From Mucilaginibacter sp. (GTDB taxonomy: Bacteria > Bacteroidota > Bacteroidia > Sphingobacteriales > Sphingobacteriaceae), in the NCBI GenBank assembly GCA_025352225.1, contig JANXTT010000030.1, positions 1 to 37,760 of the forward strand: DNA of 37,760 bases, read 5' to 3'. The notes below the pieces were generated by a model that saw only the letters and a list, made by a program, of their open reading frames with translations, had not been told where the DNA came from and did no database searches. The stretch's first letter is position 1. Every line of letters starts with the position of its first letter. The translations under genes were made by a program, and so were the position numbers. Of this stretch, positions 17,547-25,347 are shown piece after piece.

Positions 17547-17612
17547 TTCGCCTAATTTAAGTACCATTACTCCATCATCTAATGCGCCACCATATTTAAC
17601 ACCAACCTCAAA

Positions 17613-17957
17613 ATGATCACTAATCAAATACGAACTAAAACAAGTTATACGATCTTTGCCTTAGTTTTGTGCTTGTCATTTCTAAGTTGTTTTGTAAAGA
17701 AAAAAAATGATAGTCAGTCAAACTATTTACATTATGGCTACCAGAATATTTTTCCAAGTACCCTAAAATATGACACTTTGGAAATGAACTTTTTTTTTGA
17801 AAAGAGTATCTCTGCGTATATCGACTTTGATGTTTTGACGCAAGAAAATGGGTTTGTATGTGATAAGGGCTTTTTAAATCGAAATTCATATCTGAACGGA
17901 ATATTTAACATAGATGAAGAATATTGCTGGTTCAGCATTGATTGGCTAAATTCATAA
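17613..17957 (+). CDS. Small lipoprotein of unknown function
   Basis: This 114-residue product has a type II signal peptide, with lipobox LSFLSC (Cys at about 26) after a hydrophobic LVLCLSFLS core. The mature region is short, acidic/aromatic and has no recognised domain (TLEMNFFFEKSISAYIDFD). The last seven codons fall inside the segment duplicated from 17431, so the C terminus may have been replaced or the gene duplicated. The ORF is AT-rich and has no clear -7 box. It is a likely real but poorly supported gene. Confidence 0.5.
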   Translation: MITNQIRTKTSYTIFALVLCLSFLSCFVKKKNDSQSNYLHYGYQNIFPSTLKYDTLEMNFFFEKSISAYIDFDVLTQENGFVCDKGFLNRNSYLNGIFNIDEEYCWFSIDWLNS

Positions 17958-17981
17958 GTGAGGTGCTTGCGGTAGCGGGGT
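17934..17981 (+). repeat. Duplicated gene-end segment, copy 2
   Basis: The first 25 bases are identical to 17431-17455. The following GTGAGGTGCTTGCGGTAGCG is a diverged version of the sequence after copy 1. It covers the stop codon of the 17613 gene. Confidence 0.6.
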
Positions 17982-18009
17982 ATAACCTTAAACAAACGAT
18001 AATAAAATA

Positions 18010-18612
18010 ATGATTAGGACAATAAAAAGTATCATCAGCATTATATTAATATTGGGTTCTTCCTGTAATAATACCAGCAAGACACATTTGAGAGTTGATA
18101 GTAAGGAAATTTTAAACAGAAGTAATTTATCGCTTGTAAAAGGTATACATAATGATAAAGTTAAGTTAAGTTTTTTTGATAGTGTTTTATCAAAATCAGA
18201 CCTTTCAATATCTCAAATAAAGCAACATACAATTATTGATACTTTATATATAAATCAAAATACAAGGTTTGTAGGCGATACTCTTTATAAAATTAATTCA
18301 AATTGTAGTGTTGCATTAGTTAAGGCTTATGGGCCAACTTGTGGCTATAAGTATTTATTAGTATTTAATCATTTTACCTTAAAAAACACTGCTTATAGGC
18401 TAATTCTAACCGATTGTGACGAAGATGAAGGTGCTGATTTTTCAAGATTAAGATATAACACTATAACTGATACTACTTTTTACACGAATGAAACATTACT
18501 CAAAAGAAAAATAAATAGTAAAATTCATGTTGTGGTGAATAAACAGTATTATGGGATAAATAAAAAAGGGGAAATTGATTCCTTAAGACCCCGCGCTACT
18601 AAAAGCTACTAA
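18010..18612 (+). CDS. Lipoprotein of unknown function
   Basis: This 200-residue product begins with a type II signal (IISIILILGSSC, Cys at about 19). The mature part has no family I can name. It contains a conserved-looking Cys pair (NCSVALVKAYGPTCGYKYLL) and an acidic loop DCDEDEGADFSRL that might bind a cation; that is speculation. It lies 52 bases after the previous small lipoprotein gene and is just as AT-rich, which suggests that the 16966-18612 block arrived or evolved together. Whether they form one transcript is unknown. Confidence 0.65.
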   Translation: MIRTIKSIISIILILGSSCNNTSKTHLRVDSKEILNRSNLSLVKGIHNDKVKLSFFDSVLSKSDLSISQIKQHTIIDTLYINQNTRFVGDTLYKINSNCSVALVKAYGPTCGYKYLLVFNHFTLKNTAYRLILTDCDEDEGADFSRLRYNTITDTTFYTNETLLKRKINSKIHVVVNKQYYGINKKGEIDSLRPRATKSY

Positions 18613-18702
18613 CTTACCATCTCTCTTTACTACCCTCCAACCCACATTTCCCTCCTACCAATAATTTACTTATTTTGTACTACATTTAACTAAGGCTATA
18701 CT

Positions 18703-19287
18703 ATGCATAAAGGACGGTTAGAAGCATTTAGCGATGGTGTTATCGCCATCATTATCACCATTATGGTGCTGGAGCTTAAGGTGCCCCACGGCGATAGTTT
18801 GGCGGCCCTAAAGCCTGTTGTGCCGGTGTTTATAAGTTATATTTTAAGCTTTGTATACGTTGGCATTTACTGGAATAACCACCACCATACCATGCAGGCC
18901 GTTAAAAGCATAAACGGTGCCATACTTTGGGCCAATCTGCATTTGCTGTTCTGGCTCTCCATGGTGCCTTTTGTTACCTCGTGGATGGGCGAAAATAACT
19001 TTACAACATGGCCCATTGCCCTATATGGCTTTGTGCTGTTGATGAATGCCGTTGCCTATACCCTATTAATTATTGCTTTGCTGCGCCACCACGGTAAAGA
19101 CTCTCTACTGGGCAAGGCCATAGGCAACGACCGAAAGGGAAAGATATCATTGGTAATTTATACCCTGGCTATACTACTATCATGGGTATGCGCCTGGGTG
19201 AGTTTTGGGCTATATGTTATAGTGGCTTGTATTTGGTTTATACCGGATAGCCGCATAGAACGAAAAATTGTACATCAGCAGCCATAA
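18703..19287 (+). CDS. TMEM175-like potassium channel family protein (DUF1211)
   Basis: This 194-residue membrane protein has the family signature RLEAFSDGVIAI (residues 5-16) at the start of the first transmembrane helix. In bacterial TMEM175 channels this contributes to the pore. Five or six hydrophobic segments follow (about 10-25, 40-60, 75-95, 103-125, 143-180). A HHHH-like cluster (YWNNHHHTMQ) follows the second helix, as in relatives. These channels conduct K+ across the cytoplasmic membrane as tetramers. It converges on the SirB1-like gene with 11 bases between stops. A near-consensus TACATTTA box lies about 25 bases before the ATG. Confidence 0.85.
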   Translation: MHKGRLEAFSDGVIAIIITIMVLELKVPHGDSLAALKPVVPVFISYILSFVYVGIYWNNHHHTMQAVKSINGAILWANLHLLFWLSMVPFVTSWMGENNFTTWPIALYGFVLLMNAVAYTLLIIALLRHHGKDSLLGKAIGNDRKGKISLVIYTLAILLSWVCAWVSFGLYVIVACIWFIPDSRIERKIVHQQP

Positions 19288-19298
19288 GTTTAACCCAC

Positions 19299-20174
19299 TC
19301 AATTTCTATCGCCTTTTTCCTGTAGGATATCGAGCAGCTCATTCAATTCCGTAACCTTTTCTGTTGACCCCGATTTTTCGTACGAACTTATTAAATTGCG
19401 TACTACCCGCCTGATGATATCCGCGTTGGAGCAGGGTTCATAAAAATGCCTTTCCGGGTTTAAATTAAGTTGTTTTAAAAATTGGTCAACATCCCGGCGG
19501 CCAAAAATATAGCCCTTGTTAAATGTGTTGATGTAAAACAAAATCCCACTCTGGGTTTCATCCTGGTAGGTTTCATCAATATAAGCTAAAATAAAATGCT
19601 GTGGCAGGTTAACGCCATATATTGGCAGATCGAGCTTTTGGGCTATGATGGAGTATATAATAGCAAGCGAAATCTGATTGCCTTTATGATTTTCTATAAC
19701 CTGGCTCAAATAAGAATTTTGAGGATCCTGATGATTTGCGGTATTGCCACTGAAGCCATAGATATTATAAAAAACATGGTTAAATATTTTTACATTTTCT
19801 CCCGGACTGGCATCGTTTATCATCAGCATCCATATGTCGCGTTTAATATCTTCAAGCTGGTTTACAACCTTTTGCTCATCCAGATCGGGGTATTGATATT
19901 TGTTGATGATAAGAGAGCCCTGCAATAGGTCGAAAGCCCCGCCATGATACCATAGCTTAAGCTCTTCTTTTAAATTACGGAACTGGATCTCGTGCACCAG
20001 GTTGGCAATTCGTTCCTGTTGTATCGGGTCAAAAGCCTCGCCAAATGCCGATTCCAGGTATTCAACAGCGTCGCTCCCATAGGTTAACAGCTTAAGGTGC
20101 ACATGGTCATAAATCTCCCTGTCCGGATCATCCAGCAAGCGTATCAATGATTTTATTTCTGTACTGTTCACCAT
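19299..20174 (-). CDS. SirB1-like transglutaminase-fold protein
   Basis: This 291-residue soluble protein matches the SirB1 family. The N-terminal half is helical (LLDDPDREIYDHVHLKLLTYG). The Transglut_core2 segment is at about 140-215 with HVFYNIYGFSGN, NHKGNQISLAIIYSIIAQKL and the histidine-bearing YGVNLPQHFILAYI. In many members the catalytic Cys is replaced, and in this protein the position before the ISLAIIY helix reads Asn-Gln rather than a Cys, so it is probably non-enzymatic. The family's biochemical role is not settled. It is divergent from the 20236 gene, whose start is 61 bases away, so promoters must overlap. Confidence 0.8.
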   Translation of the reverse strand: MVNSTEIKSLIRLLDDPDREIYDHVHLKLLTYGSDAVEYLESAFGEAFDPIQQERIANLVHEIQFRNLKEELKLWYHGGAFDLLQGSLIINKYQYPDLDEQKVVNQLEDIKRDIWMLMINDASPGENVKIFNHVFYNIYGFSGNTANHQDPQNSYLSQVIENHKGNQISLAIIYSIIAQKLDLPIYGVNLPQHFILAYIDETYQDETQSGILFYINTFNKGYIFGRRDVDQFLKQLNLNPERHFYEPCSNADIIRRVVRNLISSYEKSGSTEKVTELNELLDILQEKGDRN

Positions 20175-20235
20175 ATCAATTACCCTAAAATACTAACCTT
20201 TGTTTAATTTTACAAGCTATACAAATTTTTGCTAC

Positions 20236-20850
20236 ATGGGTCTGACATTTATAAAGCATTATTTACAGCATCGCTTAAAAGCCAAAAACAGGCATGGGCT
20301 GCACTCGCCCTTTATTTATAAGTTGCTTGATGAAATAGTTTACGATTTTCGTGCCAATATTGTTTACACAGAAATAGAAGCTAACGGGCGAGCAAGCAAC
20401 CTTACACCAGGTAACTCCCCTAAGGTAAATCAATTGATATACAGGCTGGTAAAGCACTTTAACCCCGAAACCGTGCTAAACACAGGCAGCGATACCGATA
20501 TTACATTGCTGTATATGCGTAAGGCCGTGCCGCATGCAAACATATACACTTTGGCATCAAAGCCCAACAATCCCAACTTGTTAAATACCCTCCACACGGT
20601 AGATTTGGCATATATTAATAACACCGACGATCAAAATAACGGGTTATTATATTTTGACCAACTATTACCAAAGTTTAATTATCAAAGCGTAGTGATCATA
20701 AACAATATTTACAAACATGCAGAAGCCCGGAAATCCTGGCAACAGATTCAGGCTAATCCTAAGGTTATGGTTACTGTAGATCTGTTTTATATTGGCCTCA
20801 TCTTCTTTCGCCCGGGGCAGGCTAAAGAACATTTTAAGTTGCGGTTTTAA
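20236..20850 (+). CDS. Degenerate class I SAM-methyltransferase-like protein
   Basis: The 204-residue product has the N- and C-terminal signatures of a Bacteroidota methyltransferase family: YLQHRLKAKNRHGLHSPFIY at the start, and TVDLFYIGLIFFRPGQAKEH with a final LRF. Family members as I recall them are about 250-260 residues and carry a glycine-rich SAM loop (ELGTxxGITTAY), a FIDGNH metal/substrate motif and a FDDI block. Here those read LNTGSDTDITLLY, LAYINNTDD and VIINNIYKH, and some 40 central residues are missing. It may be a pseudoenzyme or a gene under decay. The ATG at 20236 is preferred over the TTG at 20200 because homologues begin at this point. Confidence 0.7.
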   Translation: MGLTFIKHYLQHRLKAKNRHGLHSPFIYKLLDEIVYDFRANIVYTEIEANGRASNLTPGNSPKVNQLIYRLVKHFNPETVLNTGSDTDITLLYMRKAVPHANIYTLASKPNNPNLLNTLHTVDLAYINNTDDQNNGLLYFDQLLPKFNYQSVVIINNIYKHAEARKSWQQIQANPKVMVTVDLFYIGLIFFRPGQAKEHFKLRF

Positions 20851-20909
20851 GCATTATTCGTGAGTGCCCCCCGTTGGTTAAAGGATACTTTCTACCCTCA
20901 TAATTTTAA

Positions 20910-22163
20910 TTAGAGTTTAGCTAAGGCCGCTTTTATTTTCGGTATCATTTGCTCTATTTCTTGTTTAGTACTTGCACCTACCGACGCCCGGAACCAGGTT
21001 AAGTTATCATCAGTACCAAAAGCCGAAAACGGAACAAGCGCGCAACCTGCTTCCTTAATCAGGTAAAAGTTAATATCAGCAGAGTCTTTAATTAAATCGC
21101 CTGCCGGGGTAGTTTTACCGGTATAATCAAGTTTTATGGTTAAATAAATAGCACCCATAGGCTCAATGGCATCTACAGCAAAGCCCTCTGCTTTAAGTTC
21201 CATAAAGCCATTGTATAAGGCCTGTAAGCTCTCTTGTACCCTGCCTTTAAATTCAGTAAGAAAAGCGGTTACATTCTGACCGTCTCTTAAAAAGTGCGAC
21301 ATGGCCACTTGTTCTGCCTTAGGCGACCATGCCCCCATATGGCCCACAATCGCTTTCATATTATTAATGATACCAGCAGGGCCAAATCCCCAGCCTACGC
21401 GTACACCGGTAGCTGCAAAACATTTTGATGAACCATCAATAAACACAACGTAATCTTTTAGCTCTGGCCGTAAACTAACCGGATCAAAATGTTGGTGTGC
21501 ACCAAACGTTAACTGCGAATAGATTTGATCGTAAAGGATATATAACGGCTTTTCGCCGGCCTTACGGGATTTATTTTCGGTTATTACCGCGTCGCATATT
21601 CCTTCCAGATCTGTTTTGGTAAACATGGTTCCGGTTGGGTTTAACGGGGAGCAAAGCGCGAGCATTGTTGCGCCCTTTAAATGCGGGCGAATCTCGTCAG
21701 CCGTGGGCATAAAGTTGTTTTCGGGAAGTGTTTGTACCATAATAGCCTCCGCATTGATCAGGTCGCAATAATGATTATTGTTCCACGAAGGTATCGGGAA
21801 AACAACCTTATCTCCGGGATCTACTAAAGCAAGGTAAGTTGCATAGATCAACGGGCGCGAACCGCCCGAGATGAGGATTTGGTTTGGCTGATATTGGAGT
21901 CCATATTCAGCTTGTATAAATGCCGATACGCTTTCACGAAGGGCTAATACACCATCTGCGGGTGGATAGTTGGTTTGATTGGCATGATATGCAGCAATAA
22001 TGCCGTCTTTTAACTGGCTTGGAATGGGATATATGTTTGAGTCAAAATCGCCTATTGTTAAATTTACAATATTCTGCCCTTGTCTTTTCAGTTCGTTGAT
22101 CTCGCCCGCGATCTTTATAATTTCCGATCCCCGCAGGTTTTGAGCCAATTTAGATACCATCAT
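20910..22163 (-). CDS. PLP-dependent aminotransferase, class I/II (aspartate aminotransferase-like)
   Basis: This 417-residue fold-type I enzyme transfers amino groups using pyridoxal phosphate. Visible blocks are NLTIGDFDS (substrate arm), YPPADGVLALRESV, SGGSRPLIYATYLALVDPGD (cofactor phosphate side), CSPLNPTGTMF, the Asp/Tyr pair LYDQIYSQL and the Lys motif FIDGSSKCFAATGVRVGWGF, where the Lys after SS forms the Schiff base. The C-terminal WFRASVGAS carries the substrate-carboxylate Arg. The amino-acid substrate cannot be fixed. The start is one of two adjacent ATGs (22163/22160), about 30 bases behind a TATATTTG box. Confidence 0.92.
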   Translation of the reverse strand: MMVSKLAQNLRGSEIIKIAGEINELKRQGQNIVNLTIGDFDSNIYPIPSQLKDGIIAAYHANQTNYPPADGVLALRESVSAFIQAEYGLQYQPNQILISGGSRPLIYATYLALVDPGDKVVFPIPSWNNNHYCDLINAEAIMVQTLPENNFMPTADEIRPHLKGATMLALCSPLNPTGTMFTKTDLEGICDAVITENKSRKAGEKPLYILYDQIYSQLTFGAHQHFDPVSLRPELKDYVVFIDGSSKCFAATGVRVGWGFGPAGIINNMKAIVGHMGAWSPKAEQVAMSHFLRDGQNVTAFLTEFKGRVQESLQALYNGFMELKAEGFAVDAIEPMGAIYLTIKLDYTGKTTPAGDLIKDSADINFYLIKEAGCALVPFSAFGTDDNLTWFRASVGASTKQEIEQMIPKIKAALAKL

Positions 22164-22191
22164 GATACTTTATATATTATTGTAACAGCCG

Positions 22192-22199
22192 CAAATATA
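22192..22199 (-). promoter_or_regulatory. -7 box (TATATTTG) of the aminotransferase gene
   Basis: This exact TAnnTTTG match on the minus strand lies 28 bases upstream of the ATG at 22163. Confidence 0.5.
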
Positions 22200-22257
22200 T
22201 AGGTTTAATGCAAAAAGGGTACAAAAACATTAGATAAAGGCAGCAATTAAAAGATCG

Positions 22258-22719
22258 TTATTGATGTGTAAGGTTTTCTAGTTCATCTAATAGAGATATT
22301 TGCGCCGGGTTAATTTTCTTTCGGGCATCGGTAATTGTGAACCATCCACCCCGGTCAACTTCGGGAAACACTTTTTTTGTTCCCGATGACGGCGGCCATT
22401 CTATTTCGAATGTATTGCTTACGATTGCCTGTTGATCAATATTACCTTCTAACGCCCAGGCATGTACTATTTTACCACCTTTTTGTTTAATCGGCGTAAG
22501 CTTTAAAAAATTTCCATTAATAGCTATACCGGTTTCTTCTTTAAACTCGCGTATAGCGGCATCTAATGGTTGTTCGGTATCCAAAAACTCCCCTTTGGGG
22601 ATTGTCCAGCTACTAGCATCCTTGTTTTTAAAGAACGGGCCTCCCGGGTGTACCAAAAACACTTCGGGTTGATGGGTTAGCTTTCTGAATAATAATATTC
22701 CTGCGCTTTGTTTCGGCAT
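22258..22719 (-). CDS. Nudix hydrolase
   Basis: This 153-residue protein carries a complete Nudix box at residues 43-65. G43 is followed by five residues and E49, then seven residues and R57-E58, ending E61-E62-T-G64-I, so the Mg-binding catalytic residues are all intact. The N-terminal SAGILLFRKLTHQPEVFLVH and the SWTIPKGEF lead-in fit the AP4A-hydrolase/MutT-like subgroup acting on nucleoside diphosphates linked to another group. The exact substrate is unknown. It is probably co-oriented and possibly co-transcribed with the dienelactone hydrolase upstream (66 bases). Confidence 0.9.
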   Translation of the reverse strand: MPKQSAGILLFRKLTHQPEVFLVHPGGPFFKNKDASSWTIPKGEFLDTEQPLDAAIREFKEETGIAINGNFLKLTPIKQKGGKIVHAWALEGNIDQQAIVSNTFEIEWPPSSGTKKVFPEVDRGGWFTITDARKKINPAQISLLDELENLTHQ

Positions 22720-22785
22720 GGAGGCGTTTTAAATGCAAGGGGATGAGCTATTCAGCCCATCACCTTGATCAATATTTTTTAACCT

Positions 22786-23628
22786 TTATTTAAACCGGGG
22801 TTTTAAAAAGGCAATGGTATGCGCATAAGCATCTTTGGTGGCATCGCTATTATAAATAGGATTGCTTGGATTTGAAAAACCATGATCAGCATCGTATTGA
22901 TGGAGGATCAATTTCTTGTCGGCCTTCTTCATGTTCTCAGCAAAAGTTGCTACAACTTTAGTATTTATCCATTTATCTTTATTGGCAAACAGGCCCAAAA
23001 CGTCGGTATGAAGTGTTTTTAATTTGTTCACATCTTGTTCTGGCATGCCATAATACATTACACAGCCAATAGCTTGTTTACCAGCAAGCAAGCTGCTCTG
23101 TAAACTCCAGCCGCCACCAAAGCACCAACCAATAGTGGCGATATGGGCCTTATGGCCAGCATAGGCTATAGCTCCTTTTATGATAGCAATAGCCCGGTCT
23201 TCTTTAACGGCTTGCATATATTTGCCCGCGTCGTCTCGGTTGGCGGCAACTTTGCCATCGTACAGGTCAAGGTCAATAATATTTACATTACCCAGGTCTG
23301 TATATAATTTTTCAGATTCCTGCTTTATAAAATCGTTTAAACCATACCATTCATGTATCACAAATAAGTAGTTGTTGGTTGGCGTTTTAGCTTTTAACTC
23401 AAATGCGCCAGCTGTTTGGCCATCAGCTGTTTTATACGTTATAGCTTTGCCAATGCTACTTTGAAAATGCGAACGTACTGGATTAGGGTGTGCCATTCTG
23501 AAGGTTTTATCAGATGCCAGCGAAGCAAATCTTTGTGTTGCACTTGGATAGCAACAAGCCACCTTGCTTTGGCTAAACACCACGCCAGCGGCTAACGTAA
23601 GAGAAATAAAAAGTAAGAGCTTTTTCAT
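22786..23628 (-). CDS. Exported dienelactone hydrolase-family protein
   Basis: This 280-residue alpha/beta-hydrolase has a signal peptide (MKKLLLFISLTLAAGVVFSQ), so it probably works in the periplasm. DLH-type features are E93 in HEWYGLNDF, the nucleophile C169 in TIGWCFGGGW, an Asp in ANKDKW (D218) and H249 in YDADHGFSNP. The family hydrolyses dienelactones or related esters. The cluster gives no aromatic-degradation neighbours, so the real substrate is open. There is a clear difference from the serine-nucleophile hydrolase at 13445, since this one uses Cys. Confidence 0.88.
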   Translation of the reverse strand: MKKLLLFISLTLAAGVVFSQSKVACCYPSATQRFASLASDKTFRMAHPNPVRSHFQSSIGKAITYKTADGQTAGAFELKAKTPTNNYLFVIHEWYGLNDFIKQESEKLYTDLGNVNIIDLDLYDGKVAANRDDAGKYMQAVKEDRAIAIIKGAIAYAGHKAHIATIGWCFGGGWSLQSSLLAGKQAIGCVMYYGMPEQDVNKLKTLHTDVLGLFANKDKWINTKVVATFAENMKKADKKLILHQYDADHGFSNPSNPIYNSDATKDAYAHTIAFLKPRFK

Positions 23629-23704
23629 AATGTAAATTTAATTGATGTTTAAATAGATAGCCTATAAATTTGTTTGTGGATTTGTAAAAAATTACACGAA
23701 AATG

Positions 23705-23730
23705 AAAAAACCTTTCCCGTGAGGAAAAGG
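23705..23730 (-). terminator. Intrinsic terminator of the OmpA lipoprotein gene
   Basis: Reading the minus strand, CCTTTTCC (23730-23723) pairs with GGGAAAGG (23718-23711), with one G-T pair, around loop TCAC, and a run of six T follows (23710-23705). It begins 29 bases after the stop of the 23759 gene. Confidence 0.85.
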
Positions 23731-23758
23731 CTCTTTTAAACTTTTTAATAAATGTTAA

Positions 23759-24445
23759 TTATTGTGCTCCTGTAGTTTGTTTAGCTTGGTTCTTCATCTG
23801 GTCGTTTGCTACAATTACAATCTCCACCCTTCGGTTTTGTGATCTGCCTGCAACGTTAGTATTATCAGCAATAGGTTCTGTTTCGCCTTTACCTTCAGTA
23901 CTTAAACGAGCCGGATCAACGCCTGATGCCAATGCATAAGCCTTTACAGCCTCGGCGCGACGAATTGAAAGATCCATATTGTGCGAAGCTGTACCTGTAT
24001 TATCTGTATGGCCAACAATCAATATGTTAGTTTGCGGGTTTTTCTTTAGCGAGGCAGATAATTGTTCAATATCAGTTTTAGCAACGGGCTTTAAAGCGGT
24101 TTTATCAATATCAAATAAAATACCCGAACTAAATTTAACAATAATACCCTCACCTTCTCTAACCACTTCGGCTCCGGGAACCGTATTTTTTATTTCTGCA
24201 GCTTGCCTGTCCATGTTACGGCCAATAAAGGCACCTGCGGTTCCGCCTAACGCACCGCCAATAATTGCACCTAAGGCAGTATTGCCGGCTCTTTTGCCAA
24301 TAATAGCACCAATAGTACCGCCAGCCCCGGCACCAATCGCGGTTCCTTTTTGTGTTTTAGTTAACGAGTCGCAACTTGTAACCAACATACTAACACTTGC
24401 CAGAGCAATGCCGAATGTTGCTATTTTTATTTTTAAAGTTTTCAT
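23759..24445 (-). CDS. OmpA-family lipoprotein with glycine-zipper domain
   Basis: This 228-residue protein has a lipobox MLVTSC (Cys25) and then a glycine-zipper/YMGG segment at about 35-80 with repeated GAIIG/GGALGG, which often inserts in membranes. The C-terminal OmpA domain follows (about 105-215: FDIDKTALKP, IVGHTDNTGTASHNMDLS, RRAEAVKAYALASGVDPARL, GKGETEPIADN and SQNRRVEIVI). The TDNTG and NRRVEI blocks contact peptidoglycan diaminopimelate, so the protein probably tethers the outer membrane to the cell wall. It is monocistronic: a TACCTTTG box lies upstream and a terminator downstream. Confidence 0.92.
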   Translation of the reverse strand: MKTLKIKIATFGIALASVSMLVTSCDSLTKTQKGTAIGAGAGGTIGAIIGKRAGNTALGAIIGGALGGTAGAFIGRNMDRQAAEIKNTVPGAEVVREGEGIIVKFSSGILFDIDKTALKPVAKTDIEQLSASLKKNPQTNILIVGHTDNTGTASHNMDLSIRRAEAVKAYALASGVDPARLSTEGKGETEPIADNTNVAGRSQNRRVEIVIVANDQMKNQAKQTTGAQ

Positions 24446-24468
24446 TTTTTATTTATAGATTGTATTTA

Positions 24469-24476
24469 CAAAGGTA
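24469..24476 (-). promoter_or_regulatory. -7 box (TACCTTTG) of the OmpA lipoprotein gene
   Basis: This exact TAnnTTTG match on the minus strand lies 23 bases upstream of the ATG at 24445. It is part of the divergent spacer shared with the 24536 gene. Confidence 0.55.
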
Positions 24477-24510
24477 AATATACAAAGCAAGTGCCAAAAA
24501 GCTTTTTGCA

Positions 24511-24518
24511 TACATTTG
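24511..24518 (+). promoter_or_regulatory. -7 box (TACATTTG) of the SDR gene at 24536
   Basis: This exact TAnnTTTG match lies 17 bases before the TTG start, in the same divergent spacer as the box at 24469. Confidence 0.5.
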
Positions 24519-24535
24519 CAAATTAAATATTCGTT

Positions 24536-25339
24536 TTGAGCAAAACAATAAGCATACTGGGGTGTGGATGGCTCGGCTTTCCGCTGGCTATTAGTTTGAT
24601 AGCTAAGGGATGGGCCGTAAAAGGGTCTACCACTTCTGTTGATAAGCTTAAAATACTTGACAATAACGGAATTGCCCCTTATTTAGTACAGTTATCTAAT
24701 ATAGATACGCTTATAAAGAGCGACTTTTTAAACGCGGGCGTTTTATTGATCAATATCCCGCCATCGCTTAAACGGCAAACCGGCACTGATTACCTTAGGC
24801 AAATGGAAGGTTTAGTAGCGGCTATTAAAACATCTGCAATAAGGAGGGTGATTTTTATTAGCTCCACCTCAGTTTACCTGGAACAAGGTAAAGAAATAGA
24901 TCAGGTTGATGAAAATTCTGTTTTATTGCAGTCTGAAGCATTATTTACGAAATGTAACCAATTTAAAACATCTGTTATTCGTTTTGCCGGATTAATTGGC
25001 GCCGGCAGGCACCCTTCGCGGTTTTTTGCAGGGAAAAAGAATATCCCTAATGGCGATGCCCCGGTTAACCTCATACATCTGGATGATTGCATTGGCGTAA
25101 TTGAGGCGGTATTAAATCAGGATGCGTGTAATAGTGTCTACGCGGTGGCTGCACCTTCGCATCCATCCCGGAAAGTTTTCTACACCTTGGCGGCGCAACA
25201 GGCCGGGTTACCCTTACCGGAGTTTATGGATGAGTTGAAAGAATGGAAGATTGTAAACCCCGGGAAGGCTGTTAATGAGCTAAATTATCAGTTTATTCAT
25301 CCAGATTGGATAAAATGGCTGGAGCGTATGCAAGACTGA
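24536..25339 (+). CDS. NAD(P)-binding SDR-type epimerase-like protein (YeeZ-like)
   Basis: This 267-residue atypical short-chain dehydrogenase has a Rossmann loop GCGWLG at residues 9-14 (SILGCGWLGFPLA). It has a central SSTSVYLEQGKEIDQ block where relatives have the catalytic Ser and Tyr; the Tyr-x3-Lys becomes Y-L-E-Q-G-K, so the lysine is displaced. Further blocks are RFAGLIGAGRHPSRFFAG and VNLIHLDDCIGVI. The group resembles E. coli YeeZ, whose reaction is unknown. The TTG start is accepted because it lies just behind a -7 box and gives the normal N terminus. It converges on the AraC gene with an 8-base gap between stops. Confidence 0.85.
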   Translation: MSKTISILGCGWLGFPLAISLIAKGWAVKGSTTSVDKLKILDNNGIAPYLVQLSNIDTLIKSDFLNAGVLLINIPPSLKRQTGTDYLRQMEGLVAAIKTSAIRRVIFISSTSVYLEQGKEIDQVDENSVLLQSEALFTKCNQFKTSVIRFAGLIGAGRHPSRFFAGKKNIPNGDAPVNLIHLDDCIGVIEAVLNQDACNSVYAVAAPSHPSRKVFYTLAAQQAGLPLPEFMDELKEWKIVNPGKAVNELNYQFIHPDWIKWLERMQD

Positions 25340-25347
25340 ACCAAGCA

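Noticed and set aside
15120..18612. Accessory stretch as a toxin-antitoxin or phage-defence island
   Set aside because: No nuclease, toxin, antitoxin, helicase or reverse-transcriptase motif was found in any of its genes; exported orphans and a Crp/AhpD pair do not support a defence role.
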